A DNA stretch of 64,000 nt from Chryseobacterium sp. PMSZPI (GTDB lineage: Bacteria > Bacteroidota > Bacteroidia > Flavobacteriales > Weeksellaceae), in NCBI RefSeq assembly GCF_002835665.1, contig NZ_PIZV01000056.1, positions 19,310-83,309 of the forward strand, written 5' to 3'. How positions within the stretch are numbered: position 1 is the stretch's first letter; each line of letters begins with the position of its first letter. This document shows positions 28,129-37,310 of the stretch, piece after piece. A program made the position numbers and the translations under genes. The notes under the pieces are model-generated. The model was not told where the DNA came from. It did no database searches and saw nothing but the letters and a program-made list of their open reading frames with translations.

Positions 28129-28755
28129 ATGATTTCAAAAGAAGAAAATATATTATTTGCTGCCGAAAAACTTTTTGCTGAAAAAGGTTTTGAAGGAACT
28201 TCCACCAGAGAAATTTCTAAAGCAGCGAATGTAAACATCTCTATGATCTCTTACTATTTTGGATCTAAAGAAAAGCTTTATGAAAAATTAGTTGAATACA
28301 GAATGAATGAAGGACAGTTTTTCTCAAAAGATATCGTGGAGAGAACAGACCTTAATGAATGGGAAAAGATTGTTAAGATAATAGACCAGTTTTCCAGCAG
28401 AATTCGAGATCAGAAATGTTTTTACAGGATTATGCAGAGAGAGCAACTTCATGCTGAAAACCCACAGATTGTAGAATTTTTGAAACAAACAAAAATGGGA
28501 TTCATCTCTATGTATTCCCAAATATTGGAAAGCGGATTGAAGAATGGTATCTTCACCAAAAATCCTCCTATTTATCTACTGCATGCAACAGTAAGCGGAA
28601 CTTTGTTTTACGCTTTCAATGCCAAAGAAATGTACAAAGAATTCCTCAAAGATACCGATGAAGAGGAAGTTTTTGATGCAACCTATTACACAGAACTTAA
28701 TAAACATATTAAACATTTACTAAAAGACCTTTTAGGTTATGAAGAGAATAAATAA
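28129..28755 (+). CDS. TetR-family transcriptional regulator
   Basis: 208 residues from the ATG at 28129; an upstream in-frame ATG at 28105 lies inside the promoter's -7 element and is rejected. The N-terminal helix-turn-helix is AAEKLFAEKGFEGTSTREISKAANVNISMISYYFGSKE. The C-terminal half is a helical ligand domain. It overlaps the tolC-like gene by 17 bases, so it heads the operon and most likely represses it through the palindrome at 28068. Confidence 0.93.
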   Translation: MISKEENILFAAEKLFAEKGFEGTSTREISKAANVNISMISYYFGSKEKLYEKLVEYRMNEGQFFSKDIVERTDLNEWEKIVKIIDQFSSRIRDQKCFYRIMQREQLHAENPQIVEFLKQTKMGFISMYSQILESGLKNGIFTKNPPIYLLHATVSGTLFYAFNAKEMYKEFLKDTDEEEVFDATYYTELNKHIKHLLKDLLGYEENK

Positions 28756-30055
28756 CTCAGTGATTGCATTATCACTATTCGTAGGAATAGCAAATGCAAA
28801 TGCTCAGGAGAAAAAAACACTTTCTCTTGACGAAGCTGTGCAGCTGGGAATCCAGAACAGCAAGAATCTTAAGATCGACGCAGCCAAGATCGAAGAGGCG
28901 ACTGCTAATCTTTTGGAAGCTAAAAACAGACAACTTCCCGAATTGAAAGTGTCCGGGAGCTATATGTACCTTCCCATAAAACCGAATGTTGATATAAAAC
29001 TACCAGGACTTTCTGGTGGAGCAGGCGGTCCGGAAGTACATCAGGTTCTTTATGGTTCGGCTAACCTTAGTGTTCCCATCTATAGCGGAGGAAGAATTAA
29101 ATACGGAATTCAATCTGCAAAATATTTGGTAGAAGCATCTAAGCTGAGTACAGAAAATGATAAAGTTGCGATAGCTTATAATGTAGCTCAGGCTTATAAT
29201 AATTTATTTAAAGCTAATCAATCCATTAAAGTTTTTGAAGAAAACCTTGTCGCTTCTCAAAAAAGAGATGAGACTTTCCTTAAAATGGAAAATAACGGAT
29301 TGATTGCCAGAAATGACAGATTAAAAGCAAACCTTCAGACTTCAAATATTGAATTACAGTTATTAGAGGCTAGAAATAATTATAATATTGCTAACATCAA
29401 TATGGATTTGTTATTAGGTCTTCCTGAAACCACAGCGCTTGAAGTAGATCAAAATTATATCGATGAAGGCACAGACGTAAAGCCTGTCGATTTTTATGTA
29501 AATGAAGCGAAAGAAAATCGTAAGGATTTGCAAGCTTTAGCGCAACAGAGAAAAGCTGCGGAGCTGGGAACTAAATCGGCAAAAGCAGAAAATCTTCCGT
29601 CAATAGCATTTACAGGAGGATATGTAGCCGCTGATATTCCTAAGTTTCTTACCGTGTACAACGCGATAAATGTAGGAGTAGGTATTTCTTACAATTTATC
29701 CAACATCTGGAAAGAAAACTCATCTTTGAGACAGTCTCAGGCCAGAGAAAAACAATTGGCTGCTACTGATGAGCTTTTGAACGATAACATCAAGCTTGAT
29801 GTCAACAGAGAATATCAGAATACAGATTATTCTAAAAAGAGGATTGCTGTATTTGAAAAATCGGCTGAACAGGCTAATGAAAACTACAGAATCACAAAAA
29901 ACAAATATGACAACGGCCTTGCAACCATGACGGAACTATTGGATGCAGATGCAGCTCAGATTGCAGCTAATGTAGGCGTAATCAATGCAAAAGCCGATGC
30001 TGCCTTAGCTTATAGAAAACTATTACAAACAACAGGAACTTTAACAATTAAATAA
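28739..30055 (+). CDS. TolC-family outer membrane efflux protein
   Basis: 438 residues with signal peptide MKRINNSVIALSLFVGIANANAQ. Two OEP repeats: LSLDEAVQLGIQNSKNLKI opens the first and ALAQQRKAAELGTKSAKAENLPSIAFTGGY the second; GLATMTELLDADAAQIAANV near the end is the usual TolC-family tail helix. It forms the outer membrane exit duct. Start overlaps the regulator gene. Confidence 0.93.
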   Translation: MKRINNSVIALSLFVGIANANAQEKKTLSLDEAVQLGIQNSKNLKIDAAKIEEATANLLEAKNRQLPELKVSGSYMYLPIKPNVDIKLPGLSGGAGGPEVHQVLYGSANLSVPIYSGGRIKYGIQSAKYLVEASKLSTENDKVAIAYNVAQAYNNLFKANQSIKVFEENLVASQKRDETFLKMENNGLIARNDRLKANLQTSNIELQLLEARNNYNIANINMDLLLGLPETTALEVDQNYIDEGTDVKPVDFYVNEAKENRKDLQALAQQRKAAELGTKSAKAENLPSIAFTGGYVAADIPKFLTVYNAINVGVGISYNLSNIWKENSSLRQSQAREKQLAATDELLNDNIKLDVNREYQNTDYSKKRIAVFEKSAEQANENYRITKNKYDNGLATMTELLDADAAQIAANVGVINAKADAALAYRKLLQTTGTLTIK

Positions 30056-30071
30056 TCAGATCGAAACCAAA

Positions 30072-31175
30072 ATGGAAAATAATAATACACAAGCAGCTGA
30101 ACCTAAAAAGAAAAAAAGTTTAGTTTTTCCTATCATTTTAGCAGCTGTTGTAATCGGAGGAGGAATCTATGGTTACAGAGCATATACTTATGGACAATAT
30201 CACGAAGAAACTGATGATGCTCAGATTACTTCCAATATGGCACCGGTAATTTCTAAAATTTCAGGATACGTTGCTGAAGTAAAAGTGAAAGATAACCAGT
30301 TCGTAAAAAAAGGTGATACGCTAGTGATTTTGGATAACAGAGATCAGAAAATGGCTCTTGATCAATCACAAGCCGCTTTATCAACGGCAAGAAGCAATAT
30401 CTCGACTGCAGAAGCAACAACAACTGCCACTTCGAAAAATATCAACAGCTCTGAGGCTGCTGTAGCTACGGCAAATGCTCAGATCGAAGCAGCAAAAGTA
30501 AATGTATGGAAAACTTCTCAGGATTTGAAGAGATATGCTAACCTTGTAAAAGATCATTCTATCACAGAACAACAATACGAGCAAGCTTTAGCGGCTAAAC
30601 AGTCTGCAGACAAACAGCTTCAGGTATTGGTGGAGCAAAGAAATCAAATTGCTCAACAAACGACAATCGCTTCTTCACAGACAGCAGCTAGCTCTCAACA
30701 GATCAGTGTCGCTAATTCCGTGGCCAAACAAAGAGAAGTAGATGTTGAAAATGCAAGATTGAACTTATCATACACTGTTATCTTAGCTCCTGAGGACGGA
30801 TATGTAGGAAAAGTACCTACACAAGCCGGTCAATATTTGCAAGCTGGAGCACAATTGTTTGCTTTGGTTAAAAATGATCAGAAATGGGTAGTGGCCAATT
30901 TCAAAGAAACACAGGTAGATAAAATGGTAGAAGGACAAAAAGTGAAAATTGAGATTGATGCCTTCCCTGATCAGAAATTTGATGGTGTGGTAAGTTCATT
31001 CTCTCCTGCAACAGGAGCAACTTTTTCAATTCTTCCACCGGATAATGCGAGTGGTAACTTCGTAAAAGTGGTTCAAAGACTTCCTGTAAAAATTGATTTT
31101 GTAAACCTTGACAAAAACATTGCAAAAAGATTAAGAACAGGAATGAACGTGAAAGCAGAGGTTTCACTTAAATAG
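30072..31175 (+). CDS. HlyD/EmrA-family membrane fusion protein
   Basis: 367 residues. One membrane anchor (about 17-36), then YHEETDDAQITSNMAPVISKISGYVAEV (biotinyl-lipoyl half), a long coiled coil (about 95-225), and LSYTVILAPEDGYVGKV as the second lipoyl half. This is the EmrA form that pairs with DHA2 pumps. It bridges pump and TolC in the periplasm. Starts 16 bases after the tolC-like stop. Confidence 0.94.
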   Translation: MENNNTQAAEPKKKKSLVFPIILAAVVIGGGIYGYRAYTYGQYHEETDDAQITSNMAPVISKISGYVAEVKVKDNQFVKKGDTLVILDNRDQKMALDQSQAALSTARSNISTAEATTTATSKNINSSEAAVATANAQIEAAKVNVWKTSQDLKRYANLVKDHSITEQQYEQALAAKQSADKQLQVLVEQRNQIAQQTTIASSQTAASSQQISVANSVAKQREVDVENARLNLSYTVILAPEDGYVGKVPTQAGQYLQAGAQLFALVKNDQKWVVANFKETQVDKMVEGQKVKIEIDAFPDQKFDGVVSSFSPATGATFSILPPDNASGNFVKVVQRLPVKIDFVNLDKNIAKRLRTGMNVKAEVSLK

Positions 31176-31246
31176 TATTCATGTACTTACGTAAAATGTA
31201 TTAATAATTGATTTTGAAAATAAAAATCAGACAGGTGAATCAATAG

Positions 31247-31301
31247 AAATGGGCTTTAGCCCATTTAATAAAAGAGAAAACTTCAATTGGCTTTAGCCCA
31301 A
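31247..31301. repeat. Two GGCTTTAGCC hairpin words
   Basis: AAATGGGCTTTAGCCCATTT (31247-31266) and TTGGCTTTAGCCCAA (about 31287-31301) are small palindromes inside the 187-base gap before the MFS gene. A related TTGGCTTTAGCCAA lies near 59565. They could pause or end transcription inside the operon. Confidence 0.6.
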
Positions 31302-31362
31302 ACCTATTAAGATCATTAATACATTGTACATTTTACATTAATACAAACTCGTAAAAAAACTT

Positions 31363-32940
31363 ATGCAAGATTCATTAGTAGAATATGGAGCCCGAAGAGT
31401 AATCATTACGATTACAGCGATCCTTTGTGCTTTGCTTGAAATTGTGGATTCCACGATTGTGAATGTTGCCCTGAACGAAATGAAGGGTAACCTGGGAGCT
31501 ACACTTTCCGAAGTAGGTTGGGTGATTACGGCTTATGCCATCGGAAACGTAATTATCGTACCGATGACGAGTTGGCTTTCTCAGCAGTTCGGACGTAGAA
31601 ATTACTTTGCGGCTTCCATTATTATATTCACGGTATTTTCATTTTTATGTGGAAATGCCACAAATATCTGGGAATTGGTATTTTTCAGATTGATGCAGGG
31701 AATCGGTGGAGGAGCCTTATTGGTAACTTCACAGACGATCATTACGGAATCTTATCCGATTGAAAAGAGAAGTATGGCTCAGGCGATTTATGGGCTTGGA
31801 GTAATTATTGGCCCTACATTAGGTCCGCCGCTAGGAGGATATATCGTTGATAATTTCAGCTGGCCATATATTTTCTATATCAATATTCCGATTGGTATTG
31901 CGGCGACTTTGATGACGCTTCAATTTGTAAGAAGTCCGAAATATGCAGAGAAACGAAAAGTATCTGACGTAGACTGGATTGGAATTGCTCTATTGGCCGT
32001 TACCGTAGGCTCACTACAGTTTATTTTGGAAAGAGGACATGAAGAAGACTGGTTTGCCAGTGGAATGATTGTAGCGTTTACCGTAGCAGCGGTTTTAGGA
32101 TTTATATTATTCCTTTGGAGAGAACTTACTTTCAAGTATCCGATTGTGGAGCTTAGAGTATTAAAAAATGGTAACTTAAGAATCGGAACGGTAATGTCGT
32201 TTGTATTAGGATTTGGGTTGTATGGGTCGACCTTTATCGTTCCGCTTTATACACAGAGTATCTTAGGATGGACGGCCCTGCAATCCGGAGCATTGATGAT
32301 TCCGGCTGCTTTAACGACTGCTTTCATGATGCCTATTATCGGTAGATTATTATCAAAAGGGGCAAAACAACAGATTTTGGTTTCTCTGGGGCTGTTTATC
32401 TTCTTTATTTATAGTTTCTGGGGGTACAAAATTTTGACACCGGATACAAGTAAAGACGCATTTTTCTGGATGTTGATTGTGAGAGGTGCCGGTCTGGGAT
32501 TATTATTTATTCCGATTACTTCCCTATCATTAAGTACTCTGAAAGGTCAGGAAATTGGACAAGGTGCAGCCTTTACAGGGATGATGAGACAGTTGGGAGG
32601 ATCTTTCGGGATCGCGGCCATTACTACTTTTATTGCGAATGCAAGCCAGAAGTATAGGGTCAACTTAATTTCCCATCTGGATTCGAACAGTTTTGATGTT
32701 CAACAAAGGGTAAATGCATTAAAGGCTAATTTTATAGCAAAGGGAATGACTCCTGATGCCGCATTGAATGCCGCCTATAAAATGCTTGATTTATCTGTAA
32801 CAAAACAGGCAACGGTATTATCTTATATGGATGTATTTCTTTATCTCGGGGTTATATTTTTAATATGTATTCCGTTTATCTTATTCATTAAAGAAAGAAA
32901 GAGTAAAGAAAAGATAGATTTGAGTGAAGCCATGCACTAA
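31363..32940 (+). CDS. DHA2-family MFS drug exporter (EmrB-like)
   Basis: 525 residues, 14 predicted helices. LLEIVDSTIVNVALNEM in helix 1, GRRNYFAASIIIFTVFSFLCG, and GVIIGPTLGPPLGGYIVDNFSWPYIFYINIPIG (antiporter motif C region) are EmrB/QacA signatures. It works with the HlyD and TolC proteins of the same operon as a proton-driven tripartite pump. The 187-base gap before it is large for this operon and holds hairpins. Confidence 0.95.
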   Translation: MQDSLVEYGARRVIITITAILCALLEIVDSTIVNVALNEMKGNLGATLSEVGWVITAYAIGNVIIVPMTSWLSQQFGRRNYFAASIIIFTVFSFLCGNATNIWELVFFRLMQGIGGGALLVTSQTIITESYPIEKRSMAQAIYGLGVIIGPTLGPPLGGYIVDNFSWPYIFYINIPIGIAATLMTLQFVRSPKYAEKRKVSDVDWIGIALLAVTVGSLQFILERGHEEDWFASGMIVAFTVAAVLGFILFLWRELTFKYPIVELRVLKNGNLRIGTVMSFVLGFGLYGSTFIVPLYTQSILGWTALQSGALMIPAALTTAFMMPIIGRLLSKGAKQQILVSLGLFIFFIYSFWGYKILTPDTSKDAFFWMLIVRGAGLGLLFIPITSLSLSTLKGQEIGQGAAFTGMMRQLGGSFGIAAITTFIANASQKYRVNLISHLDSNSFDVQQRVNALKANFIAKGMTPDAALNAAYKMLDLSVTKQATVLSYMDVFLYLGVIFLICIPFILFIKERKSKEKIDLSEAMH

Positions 32941-32950
32941 ATTTAAACGT

Positions 32951-32979
32951 AAACCTTCGAAATTTTCGGAGGTTTTTTT
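32951..32979 (+). terminator. Terminator after the efflux operon
   Basis: AAACCTTCGA (32951-32960) pairs imperfectly with TCGGAGGTTT (32966-32975), then four more Ts. A MITE-like element begins directly at the end of its T run. Confidence 0.7.
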
Positions 32980-33305
32980 GGATCAGGTGCAAAACTTGGG
33001 ACTAGGTAAAAAATCAGTTAATCTGAAGAAAAAAAGAATTATCTTTTTACTTCTCTAAGCTTTACACTGAAATTTTATTTAAACGCAAAGACAAGATGCA
33101 ATTGATTATTGATAAGGGAGCTAAGAAAGCGACAAAGGTCGCTGATGAAGCGATGTAGATATGCATACGCTTAGAAAGAATCAATACAATTGATTCAGTC
33201 TTTGCTTCCTAAAATACAACATAGGATAATAGAAATCCTTTGCGTTAAATTTTATAATTAAACAGATTTAAATATTCTAAGCCCCACAACTTTTGCGCTT
33301 GATCC
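32980..33305 (-). mobile_element. MITE-like element, copy 1 (326 bp)
   Basis: Same length and about nine-tenths identical by eye to 44339-44664, in opposite orientation. The ends are imperfect inverted repeats: GGATCAGGTGCAAAACTTG at the left, and the right end read inverted is GGATCAAGCGCAAAAGTTG. A second internal inverted pair, TTTAAACGCAAAG and CTTTGCGTTAAA, lies further in, so the whole unit can fold on itself. No ORF. Flanks are T-rich on both sides. Confidence 0.8.
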
Positions 33306-33764
33306 ATTTTTTATGAATTATTTTAATTCAATTAGGGGAATGTTCTATGAATTCTAATATTTATTTTTGATATAAAATATTTATAACGAACTATTTATAT
33401 TTTTAAAATAAAATTAATCTCACTTGTTGGAGAATTTGTTTATTTTTTTTAGCTTTACATTACCAAATGTAAAAAATATGAATAGTTTCCCTCATCTAGA
33501 TAATTCCTTGTGCAAAGGAAAAAGCCGGAGCATAATACCAATCTCTTATCGACACAGCTCTTAAGATTGCATCGATTTTAATGTAACCATTCCTTGGACG
33601 GTATACTTGTTTTTATATTAAAATAAAAACATTCTACTTTGTTTTCCCCGAAATCATATCGGGATATTGACATTCTACATCAGTGAGATGATCAGATCAT
33701 TACTGATGACTTTCGACATTAATGTTTATTCCTCCTATCCATCAAAAACTAATGAATTTATACC
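33306..33764. other. Long AT-rich leader before an unknown gene pair
   Basis: TTG (33427-33429), 20 bases, TAGCTTTA (33450-33457) is a possible promoter. If so, the first gene has a leader of about 300 bases. It contains a 28-codon frame (33478-33564) and a hairpin at 33678-33708. No other gene is seen. Confidence 0.4.
33678..33708 (+). other. Hairpin in the leader of the 33765 gene
   Basis: CATCAGT (33678-33684) pairs with ACTGATG (33702-33708), and ATGATC (33688-33693) with GATCAT (33695-33700), interrupted by a GAG / T bulge. It lies 57 bases upstream of the start codon. Confidence 0.5.
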
Positions 33765-34019
33765 ATGAAAAGAACTCATAATACAATTCCGGATCAGAAT
33801 TTTACGGAATCAAATAGTACAGAATCGGATAGAATTAACAATAAAAATATATTCTCTCCATCATCAATACTAACGGAAGATGATCAGGAAATACCAGTAA
33901 ATAATTATAGGTTTATATCACATGTGTTAATGGATTTTGATTCTGATTCAGCCCATGAACAATATGTGTTTTATGAAATTAAAGAACCTTTGAAAACCAC
34001 CAATTTTTACAATGAATAA
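33765..34019 (+). CDS. Small acidic hypothetical protein
   Basis: 84 residues, no signal peptide, first half rich in Ser, Thr, Asn and Asp (probably disordered), second half more structured (RFISHVLMDFDSDSAHEQYVFYEIKE). Not recognised. Its last 8 bases overlap the start of the next gene, so the two are translationally coupled. A real gene is likely from the overlap and codon use. Confidence 0.55.
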   Translation: MKRTHNTIPDQNFTESNSTESDRINNKNIFSPSSILTEDDQEIPVNNYRFISHVLMDFDSDSAHEQYVFYEIKEPLKTTNFYNE

Positions 34020-34614
34020 TAATTTACAACTACCGGAAACTTTCATTGCATTGTCCGATTTTAGAAAAAAAGATATTTATCTTCCTGAAATGGATCAGGA
34101 TCAAATCATTTCAGACTTCTTTCCCGGAACTTTTACAGAATTAGTTCAACGGTTATCCGATATTACAGGAGCGTTTTACGGAGGTTTGCTTAAACAATCA
34201 GGTAAGCTTTTTGGGCCCGAAGCAATTGAGCAGTTATCGAGTGCTTTTATGTATGATCTGGGAAGTAAAATGACCTTAAGAACTCTTGGCCTAAAGCCTG
34301 ATTTGCAACTCGAAATTCCGACAGTCGCTAAAATACTTATAGGAGCAATTTTTACATCCAGTCCCGAATATAGTTTCGAATTTAAAGAATTAAATGATCA
34401 AAAAGTTGAAATGTTGATAAAAGGGGTAGACCGCTACCACAGAATTACACAAAGTTTTGAAATTGCCGGACTGTTGAAATGGCCGGTAATAAAACCTTTT
34501 GTGCAAGGAGTATGCGACACTATGGGACTGGATGTTTTATTAAATATAGAAGTACTAGAACTTAATCCAGACAGTTCTTGTGTTTATCTTGTCAAGCTGT
34601 CAAAAAGAAATTAA
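34012..34614 (+). CDS. Hypothetical cytoplasmic protein
   Basis: 200 residues, no signal peptide or membrane segment. The middle contains FYGGLLKQSGKLFGPEAIEQL and a later CDTMGLDVLLNIEVLELNPDSSCVYLVKL. The arrangement of a late Cys followed by a strand with Asp and Cys weakly recalls V4R or ATC-hydrolase-like proteins, but I would not assign either. Coupled to the 84-residue gene upstream; terminated by a strong hairpin. Confidence 0.6.
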   Translation: MNNNLQLPETFIALSDFRKKDIYLPEMDQDQIISDFFPGTFTELVQRLSDITGAFYGGLLKQSGKLFGPEAIEQLSSAFMYDLGSKMTLRTLGLKPDLQLEIPTVAKILIGAIFTSSPEYSFEFKELNDQKVEMLIKGVDRYHRITQSFEIAGLLKWPVIKPFVQGVCDTMGLDVLLNIEVLELNPDSSCVYLVKLSKRN

Positions 34615-34638
34615 GAAGATTTTCATTAAACTTCAATA

Positions 34639-34687
34639 GAAGAGGCTGTCTCCTACATCAATACAAATATAGGAGACAGTCTTCTTT
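34639..34687 (+). terminator. Terminator after the unknown gene pair
   Basis: GAAGAGGCTGTCTCCTA (34639-34655) pairs with TAGGAGACAGTCTTCTTT (34670-34687) with one G-T pair, followed by T-rich DNA. It also faces the convergent DoxD gene. Confidence 0.85.
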
Positions 34688-34738
34688 CTTTATATTTTTC
34701 TACATTAAGCTTTAGCAAAACTTAAAATACTATTGATT

Positions 34739-35752
34739 TTACTCAACTTTTGCCGTCCATTCAATACCACTAATGTCGATAAGTTTCAAGGTATGAATCT
34801 CATTTTTTTGAAGAATATCCCGAATATCGATATTAATATCGGCTTTTGCTCCAAGAGGGATAATAAGACTATGTTTTCCGGATTTTACCTTAGCCACATA
34901 ATGATTTTTAATATGTTCCTTAGGAAATTTTGAAAGCTTCGTTTGATTCAATTCTTTTATGATATTCCCACTTTTATCTAAGACTTGAATGCCGATGAGA
35001 AATGAACCATAGACATCTGCTCCTTCAGTTCGGAAAATTTCAAATTTTAAATCAGAATGACTTTGTGAAATATGGGAAATTTCAACCTTCGGTTTTACAG
35101 ATTTATTGTGTAATGTTCCCCAAACTCCTCCATGGAAATATTGATTTGTATAAAGCGTAAGTCCGAAAATAGCCAGAGAACCGGTTAATACAAGATCTTT
35201 TGGATTGGAAACAGGAAGGCTCCCGGAACCTAACCATTTAAACCAATTTTTGTGGGTGAAGCTTTTATTCTTCTTTATGAAAAAATAATCCAGGGAATAA
35301 GGGCCGCTTCCGGTAAGAAACAGGACAAATCCACCTGCTAATCCGAGAACTCCTATTTGCCATTCATCTACACAAGTTGTACCCAGCCAACCTGACCCCA
35401 AAAGAATTCCCAATGCAAGACTGAAGATTCCGATGCTCATTAACCGGGTAAATAAACCTAAAATGATCAGTAATCCAACGATGGCTTCAATAATGGTAAA
35501 GATCATCATCGATCTCTGTAAAGCATCCGGATGGGTAACCAGATATTCGATGACAGGTTTTATTCCTAAAGCATTAGGGAGGAAATGATTGAATTTTTCC
35601 CCAATATATCCCTTTTCATCCGGGATTAATTTGTTTTCAAGGATAAGTCTGCGCCAAAAAGCTGAAAAGTAAGTCCATCCGATAACCATACGGAGGGATA
35701 AAGTATATAAACCGGCCAGATCAGAAGATTGGCTGTTGAAGGTATGTTTCAT
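34739..35752 (-). CDS. TQO small subunit DoxD/DoxA fusion protein
   Basis: 337 residues. Residues about 10-180 are a DoxD-type membrane domain with several helices and the conserved LGSGWLGTTCVDEWQIGVLGLAGG; residues about 215-335 are a soluble DoxA-like domain (GSFLIGIQVLDKSGNIIKEL, SLIIPLGAKADINI). In Acidianus these two parts are separate subunits of thiosulfate:quinone oxidoreductase; in Bacteroidota the fused form is common and its substrate is not established. Last gene of a probable three-gene unit (37116 to 34739). Confidence 0.85.
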   Translation of the reverse strand: MKHTFNSQSSDLAGLYTLSLRMVIGWTYFSAFWRRLILENKLIPDEKGYIGEKFNHFLPNALGIKPVIEYLVTHPDALQRSMMIFTIIEAIVGLLIILGLFTRLMSIGIFSLALGILLGSGWLGTTCVDEWQIGVLGLAGGFVLFLTGSGPYSLDYFFIKKNKSFTHKNWFKWLGSGSLPVSNPKDLVLTGSLAIFGLTLYTNQYFHGGVWGTLHNKSVKPKVEISHISQSHSDLKFEIFRTEGADVYGSFLIGIQVLDKSGNIIKELNQTKLSKFPKEHIKNHYVAKVKSGKHSLIIPLGAKADINIDIRDILQKNEIHTLKLIDISGIEWTAKVE

Positions 35753-35809
35753 TGAATTTGATATGTTTTTATTTAAAAATGATTGATGCTGTTTGATTGT
35801 AAGGGCGTG

Positions 35810-36163
35810 CTAAACCATGCTTAGTTTCAATCTTTTAAATAAAATATATTTCGGAGGACTGTTTCCGGTCGTATGTCCTGAATATTCATTGAGGAAAGTC
35901 TTTTTTTTAGGACTTTTGACAATCAGTTTTACATAGAGAAAATCCTTATTTTTTAGCTTAGTTTCAGCTTTTGAAATAGAGATTCCGGATGAGGTATTGG
36001 AGTTGGCATCACAGCTTACAGAAAAACCTGATGTTGCTTTAACTTTATTTAAACCACTGATATATTGAATGTCAAAAATGTCAAGAACATCCCTTTTTAC
36101 AGAACACGGAGATAATGAAAATACCAATACAAGCATCATTATGATTGCTTTATAGGTTTTCAT
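35810..36163 (-). CDS. Small predicted lipoprotein
   Basis: 117 residues from the ATG at 36163; the longer frame from 36184 adds seven charged residues before the signal. MKTYKAIIMMLVLVFSLSPC is a signal peptide ending in a Cys that could be lipidated. The mature part has one further Cys, at residue 51. It sits between a hydrolase gene (38-base gap) and the DoxD/DoxA gene (57-base gap). Function unknown; a role linked to DoxD/DoxA is suggested only by position. Confidence 0.6.
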   Translation of the reverse strand: MKTYKAIIMMLVLVFSLSPCSVKRDVLDIFDIQYISGLNKVKATSGFSVSCDANSNTSSGISISKAETKLKNKDFLYVKLIVKSPKKKTFLNEYSGHTTGNSPPKYILFKRLKLSMV

Positions 36164-36201
36164 ATGGAATCTGACGTTTGACATTTCTACAAAACTACAT
36201 T

Positions 36202-37116
36202 TTATTTTAATTTCAGCTTAATAAACTTTAAAAATTCATCCTGTTGATCCACAAATAAATAATGAGAACAATTATCAACCAGTTTAAAATTTTCCTCGCC
36301 AACCATATTTTTAAGATCACTCAATTGCTTCTTGGAAAATATTCCGTCATTTTTACCGTAAATAGCAAAAAGAGGAATTTTTTTCTTTCTAATTTCTTTT
36401 AAAGCAGAGGTATTATCCAAGTTATTAAGAGGTTCATTTTGGTAAAATTTAATAGGAGAATTAGGATTTCGGATGTTGTTTTTGTAAAATTCACCGGCTT
36501 CATATTGAGCCCTTAAACCTTTGCTTTCAGGAGTAGGAGAGGGCATATCAAAAAAATTGAGTTTGCCGGCTGTTTCGTAACATCTTTTTCGGTAAGAAGC
36601 AGAATTTTTATCTAAATTTTCTATTTCAGTAATTAATTTAAGTTCGGCAGGATCATTTTTGAAATGTTCTTTGGCCTGTTTCAGAATATGATCATAGGTT
36701 TCTTGTTGAGTAAATAATGCTCCGGCTAAAGTCAGGGAGCGTACTCTTTCCGGAAACTGATTCGTAAAGAGTGTTCCTATAATTCCTCCAAAACTATGGG
36801 CAATAATGTTTGCTTTTTTAATGTGGTAGTTTTGATAAATTTGTTGTAAATCATCAAAACTTTCTTTAAAGGTCATCGTTGCGTTTTCATCCTTAGATCT
36901 TCCTTCTCCGCGTCGGTCATAGACAATTACATAAAATCCCTTATCAGCAAGTTGTTGTGCTGTGGTCCCTTCAAATAAAGTAGCATTTCCACTTGGTCCG
37001 CCATGAATAAAAATAACGGAAGGATTCTTTTGATTTCCATAAGCTTTAGAATAAATATCCTGTGCATGAAAAGAAATAAAAAGTATAAGAAAAAGCGTGC
37101 AGAATAATGATTTCAT
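36202..37116 (-). CDS. Exported alpha/beta hydrolase
   Basis: 304 residues with signal peptide MKSLFCTLFLILFISFHAQ. VIFIHGGPSG is the oxyanion motif, VIVYDRRGEGRS follows, IIAHSFGG holds the nucleophile Ser, IYGKNDGIF the acid and DNCSHYLF the His. Closest in layout to proline iminopeptidase-like esterases. Periplasmic or surface; substrate unknown. Probably first gene of the unit with the lipoprotein and DoxD/DoxA genes. Confidence 0.88.
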   Translation of the reverse strand: MKSLFCTLFLILFISFHAQDIYSKAYGNQKNPSVIFIHGGPSGNATLFEGTTAQQLADKGFYVIVYDRRGEGRSKDENATMTFKESFDDLQQIYQNYHIKKANIIAHSFGGIIGTLFTNQFPERVRSLTLAGALFTQQETYDHILKQAKEHFKNDPAELKLITEIENLDKNSASYRKRCYETAGKLNFFDMPSPTPESKGLRAQYEAGEFYKNNIRNPNSPIKFYQNEPLNNLDNTSALKEIRKKKIPLFAIYGKNDGIFSKKQLSDLKNMVGEENFKLVDNCSHYLFVDQQDEFLKFIKLKLK

Positions 37117-37310
37117 AGCATTAGTTTTACAGCCTCTAAGCTACTGAATATTCTTTAACGGATAGAAGGGAAAATAGTAAGGATGTGAATTTAATGGAAA
37201 GAAATAAGCTAATTTCATATCTTTCTTTTCGGAAAAATAAAACAGACTACTGACTAACTGTTGTCAAAATCCTGTCTTATCTTTATCCCATTAATAAAAC
37301 AGATATTAAA

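Noticed and set aside
33478..33564. 28-codon leader peptide gene
   Set aside because: Only an ATG and an open frame support it; kept as part of the leader observation, not as a gene.
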